Assembly (NCBI GenBank): GCA_965200955.1
Contig: OZ241742.1
Span: 3,472,001-3,536,000, forward strand
DNA length: 64,000 bases
Direction: 5' to 3'
Origin: Bin80 sp026708685
GTDB lineage: Bacteria; Bacteroidota; Rhodothermia; Rhodothermales; Bin80
The first letter of the stretch is position 1. Each line of letters starts with the position of its first letter. Below the pieces are notes generated by a model. The model was not told where the DNA came from. It saw only the letters and a list, made by a program, of their open reading frames with translations, and did not search any database. Positions 53,034 through 62,135 of the stretch are shown piece after piece. Made by a program: the position numbers and the translations under genes.

Positions 53034-54848
53034 GAGTTTTACTCCGTCAGAAGTTAAACTGAATCAACTGTATGAAATCCTCCCAGAAGCATTCTCTGAG
53101 GGGAAAGTTGACTTTGAAAAGTTAAAAGTTACCCTCGGGGAACATCTTCATTTTACGGATGAACGCTATGTGCTCAACTGGGCTGGGAAAAGTGATTCTT
53201 TCCGAGAACTTCAGAGCCCAATTACCAATACTCTGGTTCCGGTTCAAAAGGAGTCCGTGAATTTTGATACATCCAAACACGTATTTATTGAAGGCGAAAA
53301 CTTGGATGTATTAAAAGTGCTGCAAAGAAGTTACTTCAATAAGGTAAAGATGATCTACATCGATCCTCCCTATAATACTGGTAGTGATTCCTTCATCTAT
53401 CCCGACAAATTTTGTGAATCCAAAGATAAATATGAAAAGCAGGTCGGTTACAAAGACAACGATGGAAATCTGGTCCGTGAAGACTCGTTACGAAAGAATA
53501 GAAAAGAAAACGGACATTATCATAGCAGCTGGTTGAATATGATGTACCCCCGTCTCTTCTTGGCAAAAAGCCTGCTGAGAGTCGACGGTGTGATTTTTGT
53601 CTCTATTGATGATCATGAGGTTCATAATCTTCGGCTATTGATGGATGAAATTTTTGGACAGGAAAATTTTGAGGGTCATATCCACTGGAGGAGACCGATA
53701 ACCAGCCCAATGATAAAACAAAGATGATTGGGCTTGTAGCTGAACATATCTTGTGCTATGCTAATCATTCCAGAAACTTCAAGGAGAGCGGTGTAGGTAA
53801 ATTGCCCCTTACGGGCAACTTCTCCAACCCAGATGATGATCCTCAAGGGGAATGGGCTTCCGAACCATGGAAAGTGGGGTCAGATCAAACTGGAAATAGG
53901 TATACCATCATCACCCCCACTGGCGTTGAACATACTAAAGAGTGGATGGGTGAAGAAGCCACATATCAAAAACTGTTGGCTGAAAACAGGATTATCTTTC
54001 CTAAAAATGGATCTGGTCTGCCCCGAAAAAAGTATTACAAATTCGAGAGAGAACAAGAGGGACAATGTGCAAACAACTGGTGGTCGCACGATTTATTTGG
54101 TCATAATCAGGAGGGAAATGATGAGTTAACAACCCTATTCAACGGAAGAAAAAATATCTTCTCAAATCCTAAACCCACCCGCCTGATAAAATCCTTGATG
54201 CAAATTGCAAACGTCAAGGATGGAGACTATGTTTTGGATTTTTTTGGTGGTTCTGGTTCAACAGCTGATTCAATTCTCAAGTACTCCACAGAGGGAGTGA
54301 ACCCTCATTTTATTATTGTGCAACTTGCGGAGAGGATTGAGGAGAATCTGCCCAAAAATAAAGAGATTATTCGCTTTTTGAAAGATCTAAACCTTCCTTT
54401 TAATATCGCAGAACTCTCTAAAGAACGCATTCGACGCTCTGTGCACTTAAATAACGGCGATGGCTTTAAAGTATTTCGACTCTCTCCAAGCAACTTTAAG
54501 CAATGGAGACAAATCGATGATGGAACATCTCTGAAAGAGCAGATGGAACTCTTTGTTGATCCTATTGAGCCCGATACATCCATCGATTATATCGTCTATG
54601 AACTTATGCTTAAAAATGGCAAGGAATTAACTTGTTCTATTCAAAAGAAAAGAGATCTCTATATGATTGATGGCAATGATTTAGTGTTTATTTTGGACCG
54701 TATCAATCCCGATATTGTTGAATACATTCTAGAATTGCGTCCAAAAAAAGTGATCGCATTAGACAGGCTTTTCTTTAACAATGATCCTTTGAAAACTAAT
54801 ACGATACTTCAGATGAAACATGTTGAGATAGAATTTATTACACTTTGA
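53023..54848 (+). pseudogene. mod: Second type III Mod gene, frameshifted
   Basis: The first frame (53023-53727) has GKSDSFRELQSPITNTLVPV, VFIEGENLDVLKVLQRSYFN and MIYIDPPYNTGSDSFIYPDK, and ends prematurely after WRRPITSPMIKQR. The second frame (53724-54848) restores the expected sequence (DNQPNDKTKMIGLVAEHILC when read across) and contains YVLDFFGGSGSTADSIL and a complete C-terminus. One base is missing in AGGAGACCGATAACC (about 53691-53705), with no homopolymer to suggest phase variation. The two frames overlap as ATGA. It is only loosely related to the intact Mod at 37166. The stop codon is formed at the border of MITE copy D. Confidence 0.85.
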
Positions 54849-54945
54849 AGCTTTTGCAAAACCTCAGAGTTTTCGTAGGAATATTACTCTGAAGCACCTG
54901 TGACGTATTTTTTTAGAGTAGACTGAGAGGTTTTGCAAAAGGCTC
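54847..54945. mobile_element. MITE-like element, copy D
   Basis: 99 bp, left end GAAGCTTTTGCAAAACCTC and right end GAGGTTTTGCAAAAGGCTC, flanked by the direct repeat CTTT (54843-54846 and 54946-54949). It is inverted relative to copy B; the reverse complement shares CACAGGTGCTTCAGAG and CTACGAAAACTCTGAGG with B. It sits exactly at the mod stop codon. Confidence 0.88.
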
Positions 54946-55002
54946 CTTTGATTAGCATTCTTACACTGGAACATGACCATCCATCCCTAAAATTCTACCA
55001 CC

Positions 55003-55137
55003 ATGACTGACAGCATCCCTGTGGCGAAACACCAAGAAACAATGCTGGTATGCAGGAGGGTTCGTCACATGACTCTCCGTGCCTTCTTCAATGTCAGGGT
55101 TTGCATCCCATTACCCAGACGCTTGATGACACCATGA
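55003..55137 (+). CDS. Short ORF between mod and res relics, possible RhuM-like remnant
   Basis: 44 codons, MTDSIPVAKHQETMLVCRRV and onward, ending in an ATGA overlap with the res relic at 55134. The first ten residues resemble the start of RhuM-family proteins, which often stand between mod and res in type III loci; the rest does not. It is either a decayed RhuM gene or a chance frame. Confidence 0.3.
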   Translation: MTDSIPVAKHQETMLVCRRVRHMTLRAFFNVRVCIPLPRRLMTP

Positions 55138-55475
55138 AATTGACCTTTGAGTCTCATCTGGAATATCAGTTGAACGCAATCAAATCTATCACAGATTTGT
55201 TTTCAAGTCAAGTCCCGCAGAATACTACAATCTATCAGAATGTGAATGAACCGGGTTTTCTACATTCTATGTTGGCTGTTGGAAATCATCTCATACTCAC
55301 GGATAAGCAACTCTTAGAGTCTGTGAATGCCATTCAAAGTAGAAATGGATTACTTGTCTCAGACCAATTGGATGGAATGCATTTTTTCGTAGAAATGGAG
55401 ACGGGTAATGGCAAAACCTATGTTTACTTACGAACCATTAAAAAAACGGAAGCCCCTTCATTTGATCATTCCTGA
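55134..55475 (+). pseudogene. res: Truncated Res subunit of the second type III R-M system
   Basis: About 113 residues from the ATG at 55134 (MKLTFESHLEYQLNAIKSIT), parallel to the intact Res N-terminus (MRIQFESDLQFQNDAIASIV) and reaching Walker A (HFFVEMETGNGKTYVYLRTI; METGNGKT against METGTGKT). The frame then breaks; a second frame still reads PLHLIIPDVNHVS for a short distance to ~55523. The remaining ~850 residues, including helicase and nuclease domains, are gone. The locus cannot restrict DNA. Confidence 0.88.
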
Positions 55476-55644
55476 TGTGAACCATGTATCCTTCACTGAA
55501 TATAACCGCATGCATTACGATTGACTGTACATGAATTCTCTTTCTTCAAACCTGATTAATGTTTTCCAGGCGAGACCCTGTCTGCATCTGTACCGTTTAC
55601 TCTCACTCAAATGTGTCTATCATTGATGAAGCGTTCCGATATGG

Positions 55645-55692
55645 TTAAGTGTTTAGCATTTTGTCGTAATTTTGACTGTTTTCTGAAAGGAG
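55645..55692 (+). promoter_or_regulatory. Candidate promoter and ribosome-binding site of the ACIII operon
   Basis: TAATTTTG at 55667-55674 fits the TAnnTTTG -7 box of Bacteroidota-type promoters. A weak TTAAG lies about 20 bp upstream (55645), poorly matching the -33 TTTG. GAAAGGAG at 55685-55692 is a good ribosome-binding site 12 nt before the actA ATG. The predicted leader would be very short (~25 nt). Confidence 0.4.
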
Positions 55693-55704
55693 CAACATCT
55701 CTCA

Positions 55705-56352
55705 ATGCCCCAAATCTTTCCTAAGAAATCAAATCTTCTGCCCCACCTTTCGCTGGGTGCTCTACTTGGAAGCGGTCTGGTCGTCGTATTCTTGGTTTGG
55801 TACTACTTCTCTCCTGAATATACCGATGTCGGATATGCCCCCGAACAGCCCGTTGCTTACAGTCATCGAGTCCATGTGGATCAATTAGGACTGGACTGCC
55901 GCTATTGCCATAGCTTTGTTGAAGTTGCAGATGTAGCCAATGTGCCCGCCACAGAGACCTGCATGAACTGTCACGAAGTGGTGCTTCCACAAAGTACAGA
56001 ACTCATGCCTGTGCGTGCCAGTTGGTCGGACGATTCATCCATCCCTTGGGTAAAAATTCATCAAGTGCCTGATTATGCACACTTCAGCCATGCCGTCCAT
56101 GTCAATAATGGGGTCGGATGTGAAACGTGTCATGGACGTATAGATCATATGGATGTTGTTCATCTAGTTGAACCTCTCTCTATGGGCTGGTGTCTGGAAT
56201 GCCACCGCGAGCCTGAAAAATACCTGCGTCCCAATGAGGAAATCACGACGATGGGCTATGTTCACAGTGTAGGATTTGTCCAAGATAACCTGAATCGAAT
56301 CAAACAGGAAGGAATCCGTCCACCCACCAACTGCAGTGCCTGCCACTATTAA
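55705..56352 (+). CDS. actA: ACIII subunit ActA, pentahaem cytochrome c
   Basis: 215 residues. One N-terminal membrane anchor (LSLGALLGSGLVVVFLVWYY) and five CxxCH haem sites: CRYCH, CMNCH, CETCH, CLECH and CSACH, with several extra His as distal ligands (for example YSHRVHVDQLGLDC and FSHAVHVNN). This is the pentahaem electron-transfer subunit of alternative complex III, the quinol:cytochrome c/HiPIP oxidoreductase that replaces bc1 in Rhodothermus. It is the first gene of the act cluster. Confidence 0.93.
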   Translation: MPQIFPKKSNLLPHLSLGALLGSGLVVVFLVWYYFSPEYTDVGYAPEQPVAYSHRVHVDQLGLDCRYCHSFVEVADVANVPATETCMNCHEVVLPQSTELMPVRASWSDDSSIPWVKIHQVPDYAHFSHAVHVNNGVGCETCHGRIDHMDVVHLVEPLSMGWCLECHREPEKYLRPNEEITTMGYVHSVGFVQDNLNRIKQEGIRPPTNCSACHY

Positions 56353-56353
56353 T

Positions 56354-59300
56354 ATGATTTCTCTTCCCGTGATTGACGGCCCCTACTCGGAGCCAGATCT
56401 GAAGATGTGGCGGAGCCATCCCCATCTTCATCAGGACCCTGACCTGATTGAAGTTGCCTCCGAAGAACTCATACCTGGGGCCAGTGAAGGCCCCACTGGG
56501 ACGAATCGTCGTCATTTTATGCAGTTGTTAGGGGCTTCTATGGCCATGGCTGGTTTGGCAGCATGTAGACGACCTGTTGAAACCATCATGCCCTTTTCAG
56601 ATCGCCCTGAGGAACTGATACCTGGAGTTGCTCTGAATTATGCAACAGCCATGAATTTTCGCGGTGTAGCACGTCCAATACTCGCAAAAAGTTATGACGG
56701 TCGGCCTGTGAAACTGGAAGGAAACCCCGATCATCCAAACGCATCTGGATCGTCAAGCGTTTTTGATCAAGCATCACTGTTGCAACTCTATGATCCTGAT
56801 CGTTCAAAACAAATTTTGCACAACGGATCCAACGCCTCTTGGCAAGATGTGCTGAATCTGTTACAACAGACACTGTCTGGAAATCGCAGGATTGCTGTTC
56901 TAGCAGCCCCCGACAGTTCCCCCACCCGTGCCCGCCTCCGTGTTGAGCTTGAAAATCAGTTCTCCTCGTTTGAATGGATAGATTATCGCAGTGAGGGAGA
57001 TGATAGCGAAGCACTCGGTTTTCAAATGGCCTATGGGTTGCCTTTGCGCCCTATCTATGATTTTCAAAATGCTGAGATCATCGTAAGCCTTGATGCAGAT
57101 TTTCTTGGAACGACGGCGGCCAATGGCAATTGGAATACCTACTCGTTTACCCAGGGACGCAAACTCAATGGTGTTGAGGATCAGATGAGTCGTCTTTATG
57201 TCATGGAGAGTACGTACACTTCCACGGGAACAATGGCTGATCACCGCCTGCGTATGCGTTCTGATCAAATTTCTGATTTTGCAAGTCAACTTGCCACCGC
57301 CCTAGGAATCTACTCAGGATCAACTCCAGACGCATTGGCATCCGAAATTGCTCGTGAATTGCTCAATTCCAATGGACAGTGTATCCTCGTTGCTGGGGAA
57401 ACGCAACCTCCCGAAGTTCATGCACTCTGTGCACTGATCAACGATACTGTGGGTGCTGTAGGAGCAACGATTTCTCTACTTGACACCGAGCAATCTCCCC
57501 AGAACCCCCAATCTCAAACGCTTCCTGCACTTGTGGACGACATGGAATCAGGATTGATTGATGTCCTGTTGATGTTGGGAGTCAACCCTGTGTATGATGC
57601 TCCTCCTGCTCTAGGATTTCATTCGGCTTTGGAGCGCGTCAATGACAGCATTCATCTTGGTCTCCATGTAGATGAGACGGCTCAGAAGAGTACATGGCAC
57701 ATTCCTATGGCTCATTTCTTGGAAGCTTGGGGAGATGGCCGCTCCTGGAATGGAACGCTCACACCAGTCCAACCACTAATCGCTCCACTTTACGACAATG
57801 CTCGCAGTGAAATTGAGATTCTACATGCACTTTCTACTGGCCAAATAGCCAGTGGTTATGATCTTGTGCGTCAGACATGGACTTCCGTCCTAGATGCTCA
57901 AGAGTTTGAGATGCAGTGGCGTCGTGTTTTACACAATGGATACCTTGAGGGAACAGGTTATGACTCTGTTACGACTGAGCCCTCCTTTGATGGACCATTG
58001 GCCGATTCTCATTCAGGCTTGGAACTGATTCTACGTCTGGATTCCACGCTCCTTGATGGCAGCTTTGCGAATAACGCATGGTGTCAGGAACTTCCCGATC
58101 CTATCACGAAAATCGTCTGGGACAACGTCGCTGTGATGAGTCCCAAAACGGCGGCGGATTACGGACTTGTTTGTAGATATTCCAAAGGACGTTATATCTC
58201 TGATGTCGTCAGGATCAGTGCAAACGGGCAACAAGTTGATTTGCCAATCTGGATTCTTCCTGGCCATGCCGATGAGACGATCTCGGTCAATCTCGGATAT
58301 GGACGCAACATTTCTACTACACGTCCTCAGCGTGATACTCCTTTCTGGGATAAAGATGACGAAACGGATGTGTACGCCAAGGGCACTTTAGCCACAGGAA
58401 TCGGGACGAATGTCTCAATCCTCCGAAATACGTTTTCCCAGTCCGTCATACCAGATGCCAACATTACGGCAACTGGCCAGAAATGGACGATTGTAACCAC
58501 GCAGGACCATGGAATCCTTGATACCAAATCCCGCCCGATTGTTCGAATGGCCACTTTGGATGAGTATCGTGAAGATCCAGCCTTTGCTCTCCAAGATGAA
58601 GTGCCAACCCCCAGTTCGGATGTAAAAACGGATTTTCAGGAGTACCCTGAATTGTGGAAAGATTCGCATCCTGCCAAATCCACCGCATTCCGAGATAGCG
58701 ACTACTGGCAGAACCAGTGGGGAATGGTCATTGATCTGAATGCATGTACAGGTTGTAATGCATGTATCGTCGCCTGTCAGGCCGAAAACAATATCCAGGT
58801 GGTGGGCAAAAAAGAGGTGGGCAATGGCCGTGAGCTTCACTGGCTACGAATTGACCGCTATTTTGTCACCGATGGAGGAACGCAGTTGGATGCCGATCCT
58901 CAGATCGTCATGCAACCCATTCCATGTCAGCACTGCGAAAATGCTCCATGTGAATCTGTGTGCCCCGTCGCTGCTACGGTTCATTCACCCGATGGGACCA
59001 ATCAGATGATCTATAACCGTTGCATTGGTACGAGGTACTGTGCTAATAACTGCCCCTACAAGGTTCGTCGATATAATTTCTATAACTGGTCCAAGACCAT
59101 TCCTGAAACCGTTCAGATGGCCCAGAATCCGAATGTATCCATTCGATTCAGGGGGGTCATGGAAAAATGCTCCTTCTGCATTCAACGAATCCGCGAAACG
59201 CAAAAACGGGCTGGTTTGGAAAAACGGTCGCTTCATCGTGATGAGGTCGTCACTGCCTGCCAGCAGGCCTGCCCCGCAGAAGCCATTACATTCGGTGACT

Positions 59301-59449
59301 TGAATGATGATCAAAGTCAGGTGAGTCAAGCCATGCAGAATGCACGTGGCTACAAACTCCTTGCTGAATTAAATATCAAACCGCGCGTTTCGTATCTGGC
59401 ACGTGTGCGTAATCCAAATCTGGACCTTGAACCCGCTGACATTTCTTAG
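56354..59449 (+). CDS. actB: ACIII subunit ActB, molybdopterin-fold/iron-sulfur protein
   Basis: 1031 residues from the ATG at 56354 (MISLPVIDGPYSEPDLKMW). A twin-arginine signal (NRRHFMQLLGASMAMAGLAA) is followed by a molybdopterin-oxidoreductase-like domain (~70-720) that in ACIII lacks the cofactor. The C-terminal ferredoxin-like domain (~790-1010) has four cysteine clusters: ACTGCNACIVACQAEN, PCQHCENAPCESVCPVAAT, CIGTRYCANNCPYKVRRYNF, and CSFCIQRIRE with ACQQACPAEA. It overlaps nothing and starts 1 nt after the actA stop. Confidence 0.94.
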   Translation: MISLPVIDGPYSEPDLKMWRSHPHLHQDPDLIEVASEELIPGASEGPTGTNRRHFMQLLGASMAMAGLAACRRPVETIMPFSDRPEELIPGVALNYATAMNFRGVARPILAKSYDGRPVKLEGNPDHPNASGSSSVFDQASLLQLYDPDRSKQILHNGSNASWQDVLNLLQQTLSGNRRIAVLAAPDSSPTRARLRVELENQFSSFEWIDYRSEGDDSEALGFQMAYGLPLRPIYDFQNAEIIVSLDADFLGTTAANGNWNTYSFTQGRKLNGVEDQMSRLYVMESTYTSTGTMADHRLRMRSDQISDFASQLATALGIYSGSTPDALASEIARELLNSNGQCILVAGETQPPEVHALCALINDTVGAVGATISLLDTEQSPQNPQSQTLPALVDDMESGLIDVLLMLGVNPVYDAPPALGFHSALERVNDSIHLGLHVDETAQKSTWHIPMAHFLEAWGDGRSWNGTLTPVQPLIAPLYDNARSEIEILHALSTGQIASGYDLVRQTWTSVLDAQEFEMQWRRVLHNGYLEGTGYDSVTTEPSFDGPLADSHSGLELILRLDSTLLDGSFANNAWCQELPDPITKIVWDNVAVMSPKTAADYGLVCRYSKGRYISDVVRISANGQQVDLPIWILPGHADETISVNLGYGRNISTTRPQRDTPFWDKDDETDVYAKGTLATGIGTNVSILRNTFSQSVIPDANITATGQKWTIVTTQDHGILDTKSRPIVRMATLDEYREDPAFALQDEVPTPSSDVKTDFQEYPELWKDSHPAKSTAFRDSDYWQNQWGMVIDLNACTGCNACIVACQAENNIQVVGKKEVGNGRELHWLRIDRYFVTDGGTQLDADPQIVMQPIPCQHCENAPCESVCPVAATVHSPDGTNQMIYNRCIGTRYCANNCPYKVRRYNFYNWSKTIPETVQMAQNPNVSIRFRGVMEKCSFCIQRIRETQKRAGLEKRSLHRDEVVTACQQACPAEAITFGDLNDDQSQVSQAMQNARGYKLLAELNIKPRVSYLARVRNPNLDLEPADIS

Positions 59450-59473
59450 CCCTTGAACATTATCTGACTGACC

Positions 59474-60883
59474 GTGTCAACATCAACTGACCATACCGCT
59501 ACGATTCCCGCTGAACCACCCCTGGTGACGGGAAATCTTGGGTTTCACGATATAACCCAGTTGGTCTCTTATCATACAGAAAAACGCCCCCCATCGGTGT
59601 GGTACATGACCCTGCTGGTGTCATCCACACTTTTGTCGATCCTGCTGATCCTCATTGGCTACCTCGTGTGGAATGGCGTTGGAGTTTGGGGAAACAACAA
59701 TCCTGTGGGCTGGGGTTGGCCGATCGTAAACTTTGTATTCTGGGTTGGCATTGGACATGCAGGTACATTGATTTCTGCCATCCTATTCCTATTCCGTCAG
59801 CAGTGGAGAACGGCGATCAACCGAAGTGCAGAGGCGATGACGATTTTCGCCGTCATCTGTGCACTACTGTTTCCTACCATTCATGTTGGCCGGGTATGGG
59901 TCATCTACTGGACCCTCCCCCTCCCCAATCAGATGGAAATGTGGCCTCAGTTCAAAAGTCCGCTCCTGTGGGATGTCTTTGCCGTGAGTGTCTACTTCAC
60001 GGTGTCTCTGGTCTTCTGGTACATTGGTATGGTTCCCGACTTGGCAACCCTGCGCGATCGTGCCCGAAATACTTTCAAACGTAGAATCCTGGGATTCTTT
60101 TCTCTGGGATGGAGTGGAGCCAACCGCCACTGGCGAAACTACGAGAAGACCTATCTCCTCCTTGCGGCCCTTGCAACCCCCTTAGTTTTGAGTGTTCATT
60201 CGGTGGTTTCTTTTGACTTTGCTGTGAGCATCATCCCAGGTTGGCATACCACTATCTTTCCTCCCTACTTTGTCGCTGGTGCCATTTTCTCTGGATTTGC
60301 CATGGTCATGACGTTGCTCATTCTAGCTCGTCGAATCTATGGCATTGAAAATATCATCACCATTGATCATCTGGAAAAGATGGCCATCATCACGCTCCTT
60401 ACGGGGACCATGGTTGGGTTTGCCTACATTACTGAGTTCTTCATTGCTTGGTATTCACAGGTAGAGTATGAACAGTATGCATTTATCAACCGAGCCACAG
60501 GACCTTACGCATGGGCATATTGGATTATGATGTCATGCAACCTGCTTTTCCCGCAGTTTTTCTGGGTCAAACGCCTCCGCAGAAGCATTCCCTTTTTGTT
60601 CGTGACCTCCATCATCGTCAATATCGGGATGTGGTTTGAGCGATTTGTCATCACCGTGACGAGTCTGCATAGAGACTTTCTTCCGAGTAGCTGGGACTAT
60701 TTCAATCCCACCTGGGTTGACATGCTAACCTTTGCAGGTTCGTTTGGACTGTTTATGACCTTGTTCTTACTATTCCTTCGCTTCATGCCTATGGTTGCCA
60801 TGGCAGAGGTAAAAATGGTTCTCCCCGAAAGTGACCCTCATTTTTATGATGATCACGATGAATCCGAGCGTTCAACTCATTGA
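59474..60883 (+). CDS. actC: ACIII subunit ActC, NrfD/PsrC-like quinol-site membrane protein
   Basis: 469 residues from a GTG start (STSTDHTATIPAEPPLVTGN). About ten membrane helices, beginning VWYMTLLVSSTLLSILLILI. NrfD-type residues are seen at FWVGIGHAGTLISAILFLFR and PGWHTTIFPPYFVAGAIFSG. In ACIII, ActC binds the quinol and contacts ActB. It lies 24 nt after actB. Confidence 0.93.
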   Translation: MSTSTDHTATIPAEPPLVTGNLGFHDITQLVSYHTEKRPPSVWYMTLLVSSTLLSILLILIGYLVWNGVGVWGNNNPVGWGWPIVNFVFWVGIGHAGTLISAILFLFRQQWRTAINRSAEAMTIFAVICALLFPTIHVGRVWVIYWTLPLPNQMEMWPQFKSPLLWDVFAVSVYFTVSLVFWYIGMVPDLATLRDRARNTFKRRILGFFSLGWSGANRHWRNYEKTYLLLAALATPLVLSVHSVVSFDFAVSIIPGWHTTIFPPYFVAGAIFSGFAMVMTLLILARRIYGIENIITIDHLEKMAIITLLTGTMVGFAYITEFFIAWYSQVEYEQYAFINRATGPYAWAYWIMMSCNLLFPQFFWVKRLRRSIPFLFVTSIIVNIGMWFERFVITVTSLHRDFLPSSWDYFNPTWVDMLTFAGSFGLFMTLFLLFLRFMPMVAMAEVKMVLPESDPHFYDDHDESERSTH

Positions 60884-60898
60884 TGATCTGAGAATTTT

Positions 60899-61519
60899 AT
60901 GATCAAAACTATCATACAGAGTATTAAAGCAACTATGGGCATCTATGATGCTCGTGATGACGGTGTCTATGGGTTATTGGCCGAGTTTACCAACCCTGGC
61001 ACTCTGATCACTGCTGCACGCGAGGTTCACTCCGCTGGATACCGCCATTTTGATACCCACTCCCCTTTCCCCATTCATGGCATGGATCGTGCGATGGGAT
61101 TAGGGCAATCCAAAGTGGGTTACCTGACCCTTATTGGAGGCATCACAGGATTAGCTCTTGCAACTTGGTTACAGTGGTGGACTTCTGCGATTGATTATCC
61201 TATGAATATCAGCGGAAAACCATTCTTTGCGATTGAACCCTCCATTCCAATCATGTTTGAGCTCACCGTGCTCTTGGCAGCCCTGTTGACCGTTGGTGGA
61301 ATGTTGGCGATGAATGGTTTACCCCGACCCTATAATCCACTCTTTTACTCTCGTGAATTTTATAGGGTAACTGATGATGCTTTTTTCCTGCACATTGCTG
61401 CCAGTGATTCCAAGTTTGACTTGAAAGCGACCGAAACCTTCCTGCAAGACATCGGTGCGACATCAATTGAAGTCATTCATGATCATGGATATTCAGAACT
61501 GCATATAACCGAAGAATGA
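60899..61519 (+). CDS. actD: ACIII subunit ActD (DUF3341)
   Basis: 206 residues. Family features are GVYGLLAEFTNPGTLITAAR, HFDTHSPFPIHGMDRAMGLG and two membrane helices (LTLIGGITGLALATWLQWW and FELTVLLAALLTVGGMLAM), then a soluble tail ending YSELHITEE. ActD is a structural membrane subunit without cofactor. It overlaps actE by 4 nt. Confidence 0.92.
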   Translation: MIKTIIQSIKATMGIYDARDDGVYGLLAEFTNPGTLITAAREVHSAGYRHFDTHSPFPIHGMDRAMGLGQSKVGYLTLIGGITGLALATWLQWWTSAIDYPMNISGKPFFAIEPSIPIMFELTVLLAALLTVGGMLAMNGLPRPYNPLFYSREFYRVTDDAFFLHIAASDSKFDLKATETFLQDIGATSIEVIHDHGYSELHITEE

Positions 61520-62124
61520 ACAAACTCTCTGCATTCTTTGTGATCGTATTCATTCTTTCGGGCTGTCGTGGTAGTCTGAGTGAAAATCCTCCCATCCACA
61601 TCAACCCAAATATGGATGCTATGGAGAGATTTGAGGCACAGGAAGCCAATCCTTTCTTTGCCGATGGGCGTGCCATGCGTCCTCCTGTTGCTGGCACCGT
61701 TGCTCGCGGCATGTTACGCGAAGATGTTGCATTTCACACGGGTCGTCTTTCTGACGGAAGTTACATTGAAGTGATGCCTGTAGAGTATACCGTTGAGTTT
61801 ACAACGCGTGGACAGGATCGATATGATATCTACTGCAGTGTCTGCCATGGTGCGGCGGGTGATGGGCAGGGCGTGGTAATGACGGGTGGCTATGGATTTG
61901 TTCCTATTGGCTTCCACGATGACCGATTGCGTACGATTGAAGATGGATATCTGTATGAAGTTGTGTCCAATGGGGTTCGCAGTATGCCGGGATATGCACA
62001 GCAAATCCCGGTAGCCGATCGTTGGGCCATTGTTGCTTATGTCCGTGCATTGCAGCGTAGCCAGAATGCTACCATAGATGATATACCTGCAGATCAACGG
62101 AATCAATTCCAGCCTACGCCTTGA
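61516..62124 (+). CDS. actE: ACIII subunit ActE, monohaem cytochrome c lipoprotein
   Basis: 202 residues. Lipoprotein signal (MNKLSAFFVIVFILSGCRGS, Cys at 17). One haem c site, YCSVCHGAAGDGQGVVMTGG, with the likely axial Met in GVRSMPGYAQQIP. It passes electrons from ActA to the terminal oxidase or a soluble carrier. Overlapping ends with actD suggest coupled translation. Confidence 0.92.
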   Translation: MNKLSAFFVIVFILSGCRGSLSENPPIHINPNMDAMERFEAQEANPFFADGRAMRPPVAGTVARGMLREDVAFHTGRLSDGSYIEVMPVEYTVEFTTRGQDRYDIYCSVCHGAAGDGQGVVMTGGYGFVPIGFHDDRLRTIEDGYLYEVVSNGVRSMPGYAQQIPVADRWAIVAYVRALQRSQNATIDDIPADQRNQFQPTP

Positions 62125-62135
62125 CCTTAGAATTT

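Noticed and set aside
53691..53727. Programmed frameshifting or phase variation in the second mod gene
   Set aside because: No slippery heptamer, homopolymer or tandem repeat is present at the break; a simple base loss or a sequencing error fits better.
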